Below are positions 51,170-60,021 of a stretch of DNA of 64,000 bases, in pieces; the first letter of the stretch is position 1, and each line of letters begins with the position of its first letter. A program made the translations under genes and the position numbers. The notes below the pieces were generated by a model. It made no database searches. It was not told the origin of the DNA and saw nothing but the letters and a program-made list of their open reading frames with translations. The DNA is from Holdemania massiliensis AP2 (lineage in GTDB: Bacteria; Bacillota_I; Bacilli_A; Erysipelotrichales; Erysipelotrichaceae), in assembly GCF_000327285.1 (NCBI RefSeq), contig NZ_HE998567.1, forward strand, positions 399,588 through 463,587, read 5' to 3'.

Positions 51170-51453
51170 TTGATAGGTAATTCAAATCAAGCTCTGTTAC
51201 CGAAAATCAAAAAAACTCAAAAAGTGGGAATAGAGACAGTATTTGGCACACTTGATTTTGTTGTAAAAAAGGAAATGAACAAATCTATATTCAGGTCAGT
51301 AATAGTATTTCCGATGATAAAATATTTGTTCGTAAAATTACATCACTCTTGGATATTCGCGATGTTTTATTAAAAATATTAATTGCTAGAACACGACACG
51401 AAACTTATCAATATGAAGGGGGGTACAAATCATTGATATTTGTCGTTGGTTAA
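51170..51453 (+). pseudogene. Unidentified decayed reading frame
   Basis: An AT-rich frame from TTG 51170 gives MIGNSNQALLPKIKKTQKVG and continues sensibly to MNKSIFRSVI. After about 51300 a different frame gives protein-like sequence (DDKIFVRKITSLLDIRDVLL and ETYQYEGGYKSLIFVVG) to a TAA at 51453. A one-base shift would join them. I do not recognise the product. Composition (about one third G+C) differs from the chromosome. Low certainty that it ever coded. Confidence 0.3.
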
Positions 51454-51504
51454 GTGAATAATCTATTACCACCTTTTGAAAAAATCTTTATAAGTGGTAA
51501 TGAA

Positions 51505-51571
51505 CATCCATAATTATGTTAAAGGATTGTAGTAGATTCGCTCCCGTTGTTCAATCCGGCTTTTCTTGCAT
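51505..51571 (-). pseudogene. Remnant of a second MATE gene start
   Basis: From 51571 on the minus strand the codons read M-Q-E-K-P-D-stop-T-T-G-A-N-L-L-Q-S-F. The intact gene reads MKEKQDLTTGN, then 15 residues, then NLLQSF. So this copy has a stop at codon 7 and an internal 15-codon deletion, after which similarity is lost. It is clearly a fragment of the same family. Confidence 0.65.
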
Positions 51572-51700
51572 TGAACAATTTCCTTTCTTAACATAAAAAG
51601 GCGGAGGGTGAACACGAGAATGCGCATCCTTTGCTTCTTAAATCATAGGCATTATAAACAAAAGGTCGCAGATTATCTGCGACCCGATTAGTATAATTAA
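51572..51700 (-). repeat. Second copy of the MATE leader/attenuator
   Basis: These bases resemble the leader at 50766-50895. Shared blocks are AATTTCCTTTCTTAAC, CACGAGAATG, TATAAACAAAAGG and CGCAGAT. It has a perfect nine-base dyad, GGTCGCAGA (51664-51672) with TCTGCGACC (51676-51684). The terminator stem is weaker than in the first copy. It leads into the MATE remnant. Confidence 0.7.
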
Positions 51701-51794
51701 ACTACTTATCAGCAACGTACGAAAGTAGCTTAATCACTCGTTGAGGACGCTTTCATGTTTATCGGCTAGGATAACAACGCTGAAAGAAAGTTCA

Positions 51795-53106
51795 TTACAG
51801 CAGAGGAATCCAGTTTTCCAATGGAACACAACACAACAGCGTAAAGCTAGTGATGCTGTACAAGACAGTCCAGCGGGCAGCTGGAACACTTCGAAACAAA
51901 CCAAGAAAAGCAAGCAGGGTGGCTGCGCTGAGCACATTCAATGCCCAGACAGCCAGGATCCGACGCAGTGTCAAACCAAAAACGAACGCGTAAATACCCA
52001 GCTTAACCCCGGCCAACAGCACGAAGGCGAGTGTGCACAGACAGAACAACTTTGCTGCCGCATGCAGCCGTTTGGAGGTAAGCAGGGGAACTTCACTGGT
52101 GCTGCGCAGAGCCGCCAGCACGCTGAGGTTGAGGATCACGATGCCGCACAGCTGCCAGAACCCTTGGACGGCGTATTGACAGGCTACGGTGACCGTGATG
52201 GCTCCGCTGATCAGCAGGCGCAGATAAACAAAGGCTTCCACAGCAAAGAACAAAATGTAAATCAAACACAGCACGCTGAGGACTAAGGCTGTTGTGAAGG
52301 CAGGCAAAACCTGGATTCGAGCCATGCTTGTTTTCCATTGAGACTGAGAAAACAAGGGTTTCGTTGAGGCTAAACATCCTCCGGCTAAGCCGAATAACCA
52401 TGCGCCAACCGGCAGGGAGAGGATCAGCGTAAGCATGATCTGAGGTGAAACTCCGCTGAACAGAATAGTACCTGCCGCTGCTGCAACTTCCGCGAAAAAC
52501 GGATCGGCGCCGCTTAACAAGCTCCAAGCCAGCATTCCAATTCCGCCGGCTAGAAACAGTGAGAGTCCAATCAATCCAGGACTCAGCTTCTGACCGCTGC
52601 GATGAGCCAGATAATCCCGTACAGCTGTACTTAAGACATGAATTCGAAGCAACATCCGCCGCATCGGTCCAACCAGACCACCCCAGACGAATTCCAGAAG
52701 AAAGCTGCCGCTGGTCTGATTGTGGATCAAACACTGCGTTCGGCAAAGCGTCCAGTAGACAGCTTCCAGATGCAGCGCAAGGATTTGCCACAGCGCTAAG
52801 AAGCTGACGGGCTGATAGAAGCATAAAGGAAGCAGCGGTGAGCAGCAGGCAGCCTGCCCAGACCCGGCTTTCCGGACTAGCTTTGCGCTCTGACCGCTCA
52901 GCTCCCTGACTGACGAGCAGGATATAAAGCAAGGTGAAAAGGATTACGGCTGGATTGCGATAAGTCATCAATCGAAAATCCGCAAACCCCATCACATAGC
53001 CGACATACAGGAAAGCCATGGGGAAGCTGAGAAGGGCGGCCATTGTCCATGAAAACTGAACCGTGGGTTTACCGCTTTGTACTGTCTTTGCATTTGCCTC
53101 GCTCAT
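51795..53106 (-). pseudogene. Multi-pass membrane protein (DUF4153/DUF4173-like), frameshifted
   Basis: The N-terminal part starts MSEANAKTVQSGKPTVQFSW at 53106 and holds three membrane helices up to LLSARQL. Near 52795-52805 the frame changes, and protein-like sequence continues in another frame as LALWQILALHLEAVYWTLC and then HNQTSGSFLLEF, through seven or so helices to WIPLL at 51795. One extra base would explain it. The family placement is tentative: large membrane proteins of unknown function with a similar W-T-L-C-R pattern occur with XRE and DUF2975 genes. As read, the protein is truncated or nonsense after about 100 residues. Sequencing error is possible. Confidence 0.7.
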
Positions 53107-53108
53107 GC

Positions 53109-53318
53109 TCAGTCCTCACGCTTAAATTCCAGCAGATCGCCGGGCTGACAGTCCAGAACATCGCAGATCTTGCATAAAGTATCAAACTTAATGCCTTTGG
53201 CTTTGCCATTTTTCAAGATGGATACATTAGCCATGGTGATGCCGATGCGCTGCGACAATTCAGTGACGCTCATTTTGCGTTTGGCAAGCATGACATCTAA
53301 AGTAACATTGATTTCCAT
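53109..53318 (-). CDS. Small XRE-family transcriptional regulator (Cro/YozG-like)
   Basis: This 69-residue protein is a single helix-turn-helix domain: VMLAKRKMSVTELSQRIGIT, then MANVSILKNGKAKGIKFDTL and a C-terminal CQPGDLLEF. It matches the short regulators that accompany DUF2975 membrane proteins in Firmicutes. It begins four bases after the DUF2975 stop and ends two bases before the membrane protein gene, so the three form an operon. It probably represses the palindromic site upstream of DUF2975, or pairs with its membrane partner as a signalling module. Confidence 0.92.
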   Translation of the reverse strand: MEINVTLDVMLAKRKMSVTELSQRIGITMANVSILKNGKAKGIKFDTLCKICDVLDCQPGDLLEFKRED

Positions 53319-53322
53319 AACA

Positions 53323-53802
53323 CTACACCATCAATTCATTCTCGGTCTGAATCTGTTCGGCAATCGTGACCAGATAGGCCAGGGTATAGGCGGCTACAGC
53401 GATCAGCCCGCCCATCGTCATTAATCCCAATCCGCCTAACATCAGTGCCGGATGCAGGATATTGATCGCCAGAGCATACAGACATCCGAGCAGACACAGC
53501 GCGGTGTCAAACAGAGCCAGGCGGCAGATCCAACGTAAGCCATCCGCGTTTTCCGTACAGAAGGAACGATTTCTTCCAATTCGCGTACAGATTTGCCAAA
53601 ACAGGAACAGCGCGATATAGAGAATGAGCGCGGCTGAAGCGGAGAGCAGCTGCAGCGGCAGTTCTTCATTGAAGGTTCGGCCGTAAAACTCAATTAAGCT
53701 GTGCAGCAGTTCTGGAATGGCAAGTGCAAAAACGACAAGTCCCATTGCAGCTAAAATGAAAACAAACAGTTTCAGCAGAAAAGCCAATTTACGATTATTC
53801 AT
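53323..53802 (-). CDS. DUF2975 membrane protein
   Basis: This 159-residue protein has four membrane helices (about residues 8-30, 50-70, 94-114, 122-145). It fits DUF2975: a conserved ICTRIGRNRSFCTENADGLRWIC loop between helices 2 and 3. DUF2975 proteins are nearly always encoded with a small XRE regulator, as here. Their role is unknown, perhaps sensing of membrane stress coupled to the regulator. It is the first gene of the operon and has a promoter with a palindromic operator. Confidence 0.9.
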   Translation of the reverse strand: MNNRKLAFLLKLFVFILAAMGLVVFALAIPELLHSLIEFYGRTFNEELPLQLLSASAALILYIALFLFWQICTRIGRNRSFCTENADGLRWICRLALFDTALCLLGCLYALAINILHPALMLGGLGLMTMGGLIAVAAYTLAYLVTIAEQIQTENELMV

Positions 53803-53826
53803 CTTATCAACCTCATTTCTGCTTTG

Positions 53827-53884
53827 ATTATAACAGAAGAAACATAAAAATCAATAAATATTTATTGTTTTACGATAAATATTT
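53827..53884 (-). promoter_or_regulatory. DUF2975-XRE promoter with palindromic operator
   Basis: On the minus strand TTGATT (53854-53849) and TATAAT (53832-53827) are 16 bases apart. CAATAAATATTTATTG, a perfect 16-base palindrome (53852-53867), overlaps the -35 box. A second ATAAATATTT (53875-53884) lies 21 bases from the first, two helical turns away. This fits a small dimeric repressor binding twice. Confidence 0.65.
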
Positions 53885-53916
53885 TCTGTGATTCGCTTTT
53901 TTTGTAAAAAACAGCG

Positions 53917-53948
53917 GATAAAAAAATCCGAAGCGATCCTTCGGATTT
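53917..53948 (-). terminator. Terminator of the ceramidase-like gene
   Basis: On the minus strand AAATCCGAAG pairs with CTTCGGATTT (perfect ten-base stem, five-base loop) and a T run follows. Confidence 0.85.
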
Positions 53949-53968
53949 CAAGATTTTCTATAATCACT

Positions 53969-55147
53969 TTAACAGCTGCGCAAAAGCTCAGCTACCGCAT
54001 GTTTATCTTCGTTGGTTAAAATTTCAATCATTGTTTCATAAGAAATATCCTGATTATCAGGGCAGCTCAGATAACCAAGATAGCCTTGGGAATAACAGAC
54101 CAATACATCTTTCTTTAAATCGAGATTCTGCATGTACCCTGAGAACAGCTCAAACGGATTAAAGATCAGCCGGAAAGGGCCGAAATTAACGCGGGTAAAG
54201 CGAACCTCATCAGGCAGCATACTCAGCATGCCGCGGTATTGTTCAACCATTTTCGCACCGGTATGCAGCTCGCGGATTTCTTTGTCGCTTAATCCTGAGG
54301 TATCCATCTGATCCAGATCAATTTTTTTCAGGGTCTTATGAATCGGCAGTCTCTGTTCCTTCCACTCTAGCTTCAGCGGCTGCATCCGCGGTGTCAGCTT
54401 CATCATCTTTTCCCAAGCGGAAGCGATTTCGTTCGCCAGCCGGATCACCTCGTCATAATTCTTAGCCTGACGGGTGAAGCGTGTTGAAACATCACCGCAG
54501 GGACCCTGTAAGAAGAGGAAGAACTCCTTCGGATACCGCTGTTTCAGAATGTCCAGAGCTGCGCCTGGATAATCGGATGACAGATAATCAGCATCCTCGG
54601 CTGAAATCGTTGGATGACAGTTATAAATTAAGAAGTTGCCGATCCGCAGTCCTTCTTTAAAGAAGCTTAAGACGCCGGCGGTAACATATTGATCACTGCC
54701 GCCGGATAACCGGCAGCGGCCGACACCAGTAAAGTTGCGTACCTGGTAGGACACGGTCAGGGGAGCATCTTCACTCATCCGACAGTTTCTCACAAGATTA
54801 AGCAGCTTGATATCCAGACTTTCAAGATAAGGGGTATTTTCTTCAATAAAACCCAGCGCATTGCATAAGGAAGGGGCATAATGCGTATGCGAACAGCTGA
54901 AGATGATCAGCGCGTCTTCGCCGATCGACTGCCGCAGCGATTCCTCCATCCGTTCCTGAACATCCTGCGAAATTCCCAGTGAATCAAATGTAATCAAAAT
55001 CACTTCCCGATTTTCGTCTTCCATGCGCAGACATCGGGCGTATAAGTCGCCGCGTACTTTGTTCAGCGGTTCGGTCTGCGTCAGAAATCCGACCGGCAGA
55101 CAACTGAAGGTAGGATTGATGCAGACTTGATTGTAACCAATTTTCAC
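53969..55147 (-). CDS. Neutral/alkaline ceramidase-like protein
   Basis: This 392-residue protein resembles the N-terminal catalytic domain of neutral/alkaline non-lysosomal ceramidases. The N-terminus MKIGYNQVCINPTFSCLPVG is of the expected type. VILITFDSLGIS with IIFSCSHTHYAPSLCNALG carries the zinc-ligand region (S-H-T-H-x-x-P), and LFLQGPCGDVSTRF is the glycine-rich substrate motif. There is no signal peptide and the C-terminal immunoglobulin-like domain of true ceramidases is missing, so the natural substrate may be another amide. It is a single gene with its own promoter and terminator. Confidence 0.78.
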   Translation of the reverse strand: MKIGYNQVCINPTFSCLPVGFLTQTEPLNKVRGDLYARCLRMEDENREVILITFDSLGISQDVQERMEESLRQSIGEDALIIFSCSHTHYAPSLCNALGFIEENTPYLESLDIKLLNLVRNCRMSEDAPLTVSYQVRNFTGVGRCRLSGGSDQYVTAGVLSFFKEGLRIGNFLIYNCHPTISAEDADYLSSDYPGAALDILKQRYPKEFFLFLQGPCGDVSTRFTRQAKNYDEVIRLANEIASAWEKMMKLTPRMQPLKLEWKEQRLPIHKTLKKIDLDQMDTSGLSDKEIRELHTGAKMVEQYRGMLSMLPDEVRFTRVNFGPFRLIFNPFELFSGYMQNLDLKKDVLVCYSQGYLGYLSCPDNQDISYETMIEILTNEDKHAVAELLRSC

Positions 55148-55171
55148 GTGATATCCCTCATTTCAAAATTA

Positions 55172-55200
55172 ATTATAAAACGACTGGTTTGAAAGCGCAA
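55172..55200 (-). promoter_or_regulatory. Promoter of the ceramidase-like gene
   Basis: On the minus strand TTGCGC (55200-55195) and TATAAT (55177-55172) are separated by 17 bases. The 200 bases upstream to the DegV terminator hold a short dyad, TGAAATC/GATTTCA, and no gene I can support. Confidence 0.65.
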
Positions 55201-55383
55201 TCTTTTGTCCTGTTTTCCGGGCATTTGCGTGAAATCTGATGTTGGATTTCATGCATGCCGTATTCGGAATGAACCTTTTCCTGGAATCTGTCTTCTGGAA
55301 TGGAAGGAAGCAGAAAGAAAAGTTGAATCTTCTTGAAATAGAAATTAAATGCTGCAGAGCGATGGAGACGTTAGTTTTTTGAA

Positions 55384-55416
55384 CAGAAAAACGGCGCATT
55401 GAGTTTAGCGCCGTTG
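55384..55416 (-). terminator. Terminator of the DegV-family gene
   Basis: On the minus strand AACGGCGC and GCGCCGTT flank a ten-base loop, followed by TTTCTG. Confidence 0.85.
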
Positions 55417-55429
55417 GCTGAAAATATCG

Positions 55430-56266
55430 TTACAATTCAATCGACTGAATCGCGATGCACCGCGGTCCACCCTGAGTGATGAACGCGCAGGATAAGTCAT
55501 ACAGAACACATTCAGCTTCAGGAAAACGATCTTTGACCTTCGCCAGAATTTTCTCTGCCTGTTCTTTGTTGAAAGCATGAGATACGCTGATCTGAACACG
55601 GGCTTTTTGAACATGTTCTTCCAGATGACCCAGAACGGATTTGATTGCAGCATCAAAGCTGCGGCCAACACCGAACTTTTCTAACCGTCTTCCTTCCTCC
55701 GCCTGAATCATGATCGGCTGCAGTTTTAACAGTCCGCCCATCGCGGCTGCCATCGGCGTGCACCGACCGCCGCGCTTGAGATAACTGAAATCCTGCGGCA
55801 ATAAAAACGAAAGGCTCGTTGCGATCTTCGTTTGCAGCGTATCCAGAATTTCTTCGATCTGCGTGCCTTCGTGAATCAGCCGTGCGGCTAAATCGACAAG
55901 ATAACGATGCGGTCCGCACAGGGTCTGAGAGTTCACGACATGAATCCGTTCAGGATGTTCGGTATGCAGCCGTGCAGCCTCAGCTGTCTGGTAGGTGCCG
56001 GATAAACCATCGGCCATAGAAATGACAAGAATTTCATCCTCCGGATATTTTTCAAACAGCTCGACCAGTTCGCCCATCGAAGGCTGCGAAGAGGAAGGAA
56101 TGTAGCCAGCTTTGATCAGATTCAGAAAAGCTTCGGCATCGATGTCTTCATATTCACGGTAAGTTTTGCCGTTGATGGTGACGCACAGCGGGGTGATGTC
56201 GCAGGGCAGCGCCTTGCCTTCTTCAATGGAATACAATGTGGAAGAATCAGAAATTAAACGAATCAT
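55430..56266 (-). CDS. DegV-family fatty acid-binding protein (FakB-like)
   Basis: This 278-residue protein has the DegV fold. The N-terminal domain includes IRLISDSSTLYS, and the fatty-acid motif is SSSQPSMGELVELFE. ISMADGLSGTYQTAEAA is the second conserved loop and DFSYLKRGGRCTPMAAAMGG is the middle region. Such proteins (FakB) hold a fatty acid while FakA phosphorylates it; a FakA gene is at 19157. Residue ILVISMADGLSGT is close to the carboxylate-binding site. It is monocistronic with an AAAGAGAG site upstream. Chain-length or saturation preference cannot be told. Confidence 0.9.
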   Translation of the reverse strand: MIRLISDSSTLYSIEEGKALPCDITPLCVTINGKTYREYEDIDAEAFLNLIKAGYIPSSSQPSMGELVELFEKYPEDEILVISMADGLSGTYQTAEAARLHTEHPERIHVVNSQTLCGPHRYLVDLAARLIHEGTQIEEILDTLQTKIATSLSFLLPQDFSYLKRGGRCTPMAAAMGGLLKLQPIMIQAEEGRRLEKFGVGRSFDAAIKSVLGHLEEHVQKARVQISVSHAFNKEQAEKILAKVKDRFPEAECVLYDLSCAFITQGGPRCIAIQSIEL

Positions 56267-56316
56267 AGTTGAACTCTCTTTCTTTACTTTTTTAGATTGT
56301 ACAAGGATTTCAAACG

Positions 56317-56970
56317 CTAAAGGAGAATAAAGACCAGGACAGCGATGAAGTGGAAGAAGGAACCCAGCAGAATGAACAGATGAAACAGTTCATGAAACCC
56401 CCAGGCCTTCGACAGATCCGGCTTTTTGATCATGTAGATGACGGCACCGATGGTATAGGCGACCCCGCCCAGTGCGATCAGCATCAGACATCCTGAAGGC
56501 ATTTTGGAGAATCCGCTCCAGTCAAACAGCACTGCCCAGCCCATTGCCAGATACAGCAGCGTATACAAGATCCGCGGGGCATTCAGCCAGCAGATCTTGG
56601 CAATGATGCCGGCAAGGGCAATCGCCCAGATCACAACGGCAAACGTAATTCCTTCCTGACCTGGCAGATACGTCAGACACAGCGGCGTATAAGTGCCGGC
56701 AATCAGCACATAGATCATCGAGTGATCCAGCTTGCGGAACAACGTATGATGCGGATGATCCCAACTTAATGTGTGATAATAGCTGGAAGCGCTGTACAGG
56801 GCAATCATCGAAGCACTGAATACGCAGCAGGCCAGAATGGTTTTCAGCGATCGTTGGTTCGCGATCCCGGCTCCAATAAACACCGCGGTAGCGATGACGC
56901 CGAAGCAGGCGCCGAGAAAGTGGGTGTAGCTGCTGATCGGATCCTGAACATCCTTAAACCAACGAAACAT
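56317..56970 (-). CDS. Hemolysin III/TrhA (PAQR family) membrane protein
   Basis: This 217-residue seven-helix membrane protein belongs to the bacterial PAQR family. The N-terminal VQDPISSYTHFLGACFGVIA and the SSYYHTLSWDHPHHTLFRKLDHSMIYVLIAGTYTP region carry the conserved histidine and aspartate, and the C-terminal GFHELFHLFILLGSFFHFIAV holds the other histidines. The metal ligands expected for a hydrolase are present. Homologues affect membrane energy and lipid state; the haemolytic name is historical. It follows GAAGGAG. A perfect palindrome lies between the likely transcription start and the gene, indicating control by a dimeric repressor. Confidence 0.9.
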   Translation of the reverse strand: MFRWFKDVQDPISSYTHFLGACFGVIATAVFIGAGIANQRSLKTILACCVFSASMIALYSASSYYHTLSWDHPHHTLFRKLDHSMIYVLIAGTYTPLCLTYLPGQEGITFAVVIWAIALAGIIAKICWLNAPRILYTLLYLAMGWAVLFDWSGFSKMPSGCLMLIALGGVAYTIGAVIYMIKKPDLSKAWGFHELFHLFILLGSFFHFIAVLVFILL

Positions 56971-56989
56971 AAGATCAACTCCTTCAATA

Positions 56990-57047
56990 ATCTAGTTTTG
57001 AAAACTAGATCATATAAATATCATATCATATTGATGAGGAAGTTCAA
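56990..57047 (-). promoter_or_regulatory. TrhA promoter with perfect palindromic operator
   Basis: On the minus strand TTGAAC (57047-57042) and TATGAT (57025-57020) are 16 bases apart. Just downstream, 56990-57010 is a perfect 21-base palindrome with half-site ATCTAGTTTT around a central G/C. Bound there, a repressor would block the first transcribed bases. The regulator is not encoded beside it. Confidence 0.7.
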
Positions 57048-57242
57048 CTACAAATCTTGGTTTTTGTCTAAGCGTGTGCTTATTTCCTTGTTCATTTTCT
57101 TATTGTAGCGGTTTTGGTATCAATTGAAAAGCCTTTCGGGAATATTTTTACCTCGAATAAATAAGAAAAAAAGCTGTCTGAAGAAAACCTTTCACAGAAA
57201 AGAAAAAATGAATGAAAACCCTTTGATTTCGGCAAGATTTAA

Positions 57243-57271
57243 TTGACTTAAAATGCGAATTTTGCTATCCT
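57243..57271 (+). promoter_or_regulatory. leuS promoter
   Basis: TTGACT (57243-57248) and TATCCT (57266-57271) with a 17-base spacer stand just before the T-box leader. Upstream bases 57048-57240 are A/T-rich and show no gene. Confidence 0.7.
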
Positions 57272-57277
57272 TAAATA

Positions 57278-57496
57278 AGCGATGAAAAGGAATAGTAATT
57301 CTTGAATCTGACCTTGAGAGAGCCGGTGGCAGGTGAAAACTGGCGGCAGATCAGAATGAACTGGCCTTGGAGCTGAATCTGAAAAGAAGGATTCCGTGAT
57401 TCCTGCGTTAAAGGAAAAAGAGGGCATAGGAAGATTCTTTCTGTGAACTAAGGTGGTACCGCGCGCTGACGTCCTTAGATTGAGGGCGTTTTTTGT
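57278..57496 (+). promoter_or_regulatory. T-box riboswitch, leucine specifier
   Basis: A long stem I region contains AGTA near 57296 and GAA followed by the specifier CTG (57361-57363), a leucine codon. AAGGATTCCGTGATTCC is the stem II/III area. The T-box TGGTACCGCG lies at 57454-57463. The terminator stem ACGTCC/GGGCGT (57469-57489) and six Ts follow. Uncharged tRNA-Leu would bind and prevent termination, raising leuS expression. Confidence 0.92.
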
Positions 57497-57518
57497 TGCT
57501 TGAGAAAGGATGAAATCA

Positions 57519-59921
57519 ATGAGTTACGATCACAAAAGTATTGAATCAAAATGGCAAAAGACCTGGGAAGACCGCAAGACCTTTGCGACGGATGCCTGGG
57601 ATTTTTCCAAGCCGAAGTTTTACGCGTTGGATATGTTTCCTTATCCATCCGGAGTCGGCCTGCATGCCGGACATCCGGAAGGGTATACCGCAACCGATAT
57701 CGTCAGCCGAATGAAGCGAATGCAGGGCTACAACGTCCTTCATCCGATGGGCTTTGACAGTTTTGGCTTGCCGGCGGAACAATACGCCATTCAAACCGGC
57801 AATAACCCGAATGGATTTACATTAAAGAATATAGAAACCTTTAAGCAGCAGCTGAAAATGCTCGGTTTCAGCTATGATTGGGATCGGGAAGTCTCGACCT
57901 GCGATCCGTCGTTCTACAAGTGGACGCAGTGGATTTTCAAGCAGCTGTTTGAAAGCGGTCTGGCCAAATGTGTTGAAATGCCGGTGAACTGGTGCGAGGA
58001 ATTAGGGACGGTGCTGGCTAACGATGAGGTCATTGACGGCAAGAGTGAACGCGGCGGTTATCCGGTTGTGCGCAAGAACATGCGCCAATGGGTCATCGAC
58101 ATCGTGCAGTACGCTGAACGTTTGTTAGAAGGCTTAGAGGAAATTGACTGGCCGGAATCAACCAAGGAAATGCAGCGCAACTGGATCGGCAAGTCGATTG
58201 GGGCACTGGTCGATTTTAAGGTGCAGGGACATGATGAACAGTTCACAGTCTTCACCACTCGCTGCGACACGTTGTTTGGCGCTACGTACTGTGTTTTGGC
58301 GCCGGAGCATACGCTGGTCGATCAGATTACAACGCCGCAGCAGAAGGCCGCGGTGGATGAATACAAACGTCAGTGCGCGACAAAATCCGATCTTGAACGG
58401 ACGGAGCTGAATAAGGAGAAGACCGGGGTGTTCACCGGCGCTTACGCCATCAATCCAGTCAATGGCAAGCCTGTTCCAATCTGGATCTCTGACTATGTTT
58501 TAGCCACCTATGGCACCGGTGCAATTATGGCAGTCCCAGCCCATGATGACCGCGACTATGCGTTTGCCAAGAAATTTGGTCTGGAAATTATTCCGGTGTT
58601 GGAAGGCGGCAACGTCGCTGAAGAAGCCTGGACACAGGATGGTGTGCATATCAATTCAGGCTTCTTGGATGGATTAAACAAGCATGATGCGATTGAGACA
58701 ATGATCAGCTGGCTGAGTGAACATCACTGCGGTGAGCGAAAAGTCAATTACCGGCTGCGGGAATGGATTTTTGCCCGGCAGCGTTATTGGGGCGAACCGA
58801 TTCCGATCGTTCATCTGGACAACGGTGATACCGTAGCTTTAAGCGACGATCAGCTGCCGCTGATCCTGCCGGATCTGACGGATTACAGTCCGTCGAAAAG
58901 CGGAGCTTCACCGTTGGAAAAAGCTCAGGATTGGGTTCAGGTTGAAATCGATGGTGTAAAGGGCCATCGTGAAACAAGCACGATGCCCGGCAGCGCTGGC
59001 AGCAGCTGGTATTTCTTACGCTACATTGATCCGCACAACGAAAAGGAACTGGCCGATCCTGAACTGCTGAAGCACTGGCTGCCGGTGGATCTGTATATCG
59101 GCGGACCGGAGCATGCGGTCGGACATCTGCTTTACAGCCGGATGTGGAACAATTTCCTGTATGACAAAGGGGTTGTCCCTGTGAAGGAACCATTCCAGAA
59201 GCTCGTTCATCAGGGAATGATCTTGGGATCCAACGGCATTAAAATGGGCAAGCGCTTTCCGGAATACGTCGTTGATCCGAATGTGATTGTTGAAAAGTAC
59301 GGCGCGGATACGCTGCGTCTTTATGAAATGTTCATGGGGCCGTTAGAGGCCAGCAAGCCATGGAGTGAAAAGGGTGTCGACGCTGCGCGTAAGTGGCTGG
59401 AGCGCGTCTGGCGTTTAGTCATGGAACAGCCGGAGAAAATTACGGATGAGCTGACGCCGCAGCTGGATTACATTTACAACTTCACGGTAAAGAAAGTCAC
59501 GGAAGATATTGAAACGCTGAATTTCAATACGGCGATTTCCCAAATGATGATTTTTGTCAACGACTGCTACCGCGTGGAAAAGATCAACCGCGATATGCTT
59601 TTAGGCTTTGTCAAACTGCTGAGTCCATTTGCCCCGCATATTGGAGAGGAAATGTATCAGCAGCTGACCGGCGCCGAATCCATCGCTTACGAAAGCTGGC
59701 CAACTTATGATGAAAGCAAGCTGGTCAAAAACGAAACGGAAGTCGTCGTTCAGGTCAATGGCAAACTGCGCGGAAAGTTCATGGCTTCCGTGGATGCCAG
59801 CGAAGAACAGCTGAAAGAAAAAGCATTGGCGGTCGAGAATGTCCGTCCGTTTATCGAAGGAAAGACGATCCGCAAGATCATTGTCATTAAAGGCAAGGTT
59901 GTCAATATCGTCGCCAATTAA
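57519..59921 (+). CDS. leuS: Leucyl-tRNA synthetase
   Basis: This class I synthetase has about 800 residues. The HIGH motif is LHAGHPEG in [17 protein letters not shown]. The editing domain ([34 protein letters not shown] with the key threonine-rich loop and aspartate) is present. [20 protein letters not shown] is the KMSKS region, here KMGKR, with the serine replaced. The C-terminal [14 protein letters not shown] and [12 protein letters not shown] are normal. The start at 57519 is eight bases from AAAGGA, better than an ATG nine bases upstream. Expression is controlled by the T-box. Confidence 0.96.
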   Translation: MSYDHKSIESKWQKTWEDRKTFATDAWDFSKPKFYALDMFPYPSGVGLHAGHPEGYTATDIVSRMKRMQGYNVLHPMGFDSFGLPAEQYAIQTGNNPNGFTLKNIETFKQQLKMLGFSYDWDREVSTCDPSFYKWTQWIFKQLFESGLAKCVEMPVNWCEELGTVLANDEVIDGKSERGGYPVVRKNMRQWVIDIVQYAERLLEGLEEIDWPESTKEMQRNWIGKSIGALVDFKVQGHDEQFTVFTTRCDTLFGATYCVLAPEHTLVDQITTPQQKAAVDEYKRQCATKSDLERTELNKEKTGVFTGAYAINPVNGKPVPIWISDYVLATYGTGAIMAVPAHDDRDYAFAKKFGLEIIPVLEGGNVAEEAWTQDGVHINSGFLDGLNKHDAIETMISWLSEHHCGERKVNYRLREWIFARQRYWGEPIPIVHLDNGDTVALSDDQLPLILPDLTDYSPSKSGASPLEKAQDWVQVEIDGVKGHRETSTMPGSAGSSWYFLRYIDPHNEKELADPELLKHWLPVDLYIGGPEHAVGHLLYSRMWNNFLYDKGVVPVKEPFQKLVHQGMILGSNGIKMGKRFPEYVVDPNVIVEKYGADTLRLYEMFMGPLEASKPWSEKGVDAARKWLERVWRLVMEQPEKITDELTPQLDYIYNFTVKKVTEDIETLNFNTAISQMMIFVNDCYRVEKINRDMLLGFVKLLSPFAPHIGEEMYQQLTGAESIAYESWPTYDESKLVKNETEVVVQVNGKLRGKFMASVDASEEQLKEKALAVENVRPFIEGKTIRKIIVIKGKVVNIVAN

Positions 59922-59933
59922 TCTTGATTAAGC

Positions 59934-59966
59934 AGCCAGGCTTGCCTTTCCAGCCTGGCTTTCTTC
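59934..59966 (+). terminator. Terminator after leuS
   Basis: AGCCAGGC (59934-59941) and GCCTGGCT (59953-59960) form a perfect stem, followed by TTCTTCTT. Confidence 0.8.
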
Positions 59967-60021
59967 TTAATTCATAGATCAGCGCAGCATAAGAAAAGAA
60001 CGAAAGTAAAGGAAGTGAATA

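Noticed and set aside
55148-55383. Possible small gene between the ceramidase-like and DegV-like genes
   Set aside because: The open frames have no ribosome binding site and no protein-like pattern; the region holds a promoter and a short dyad only.
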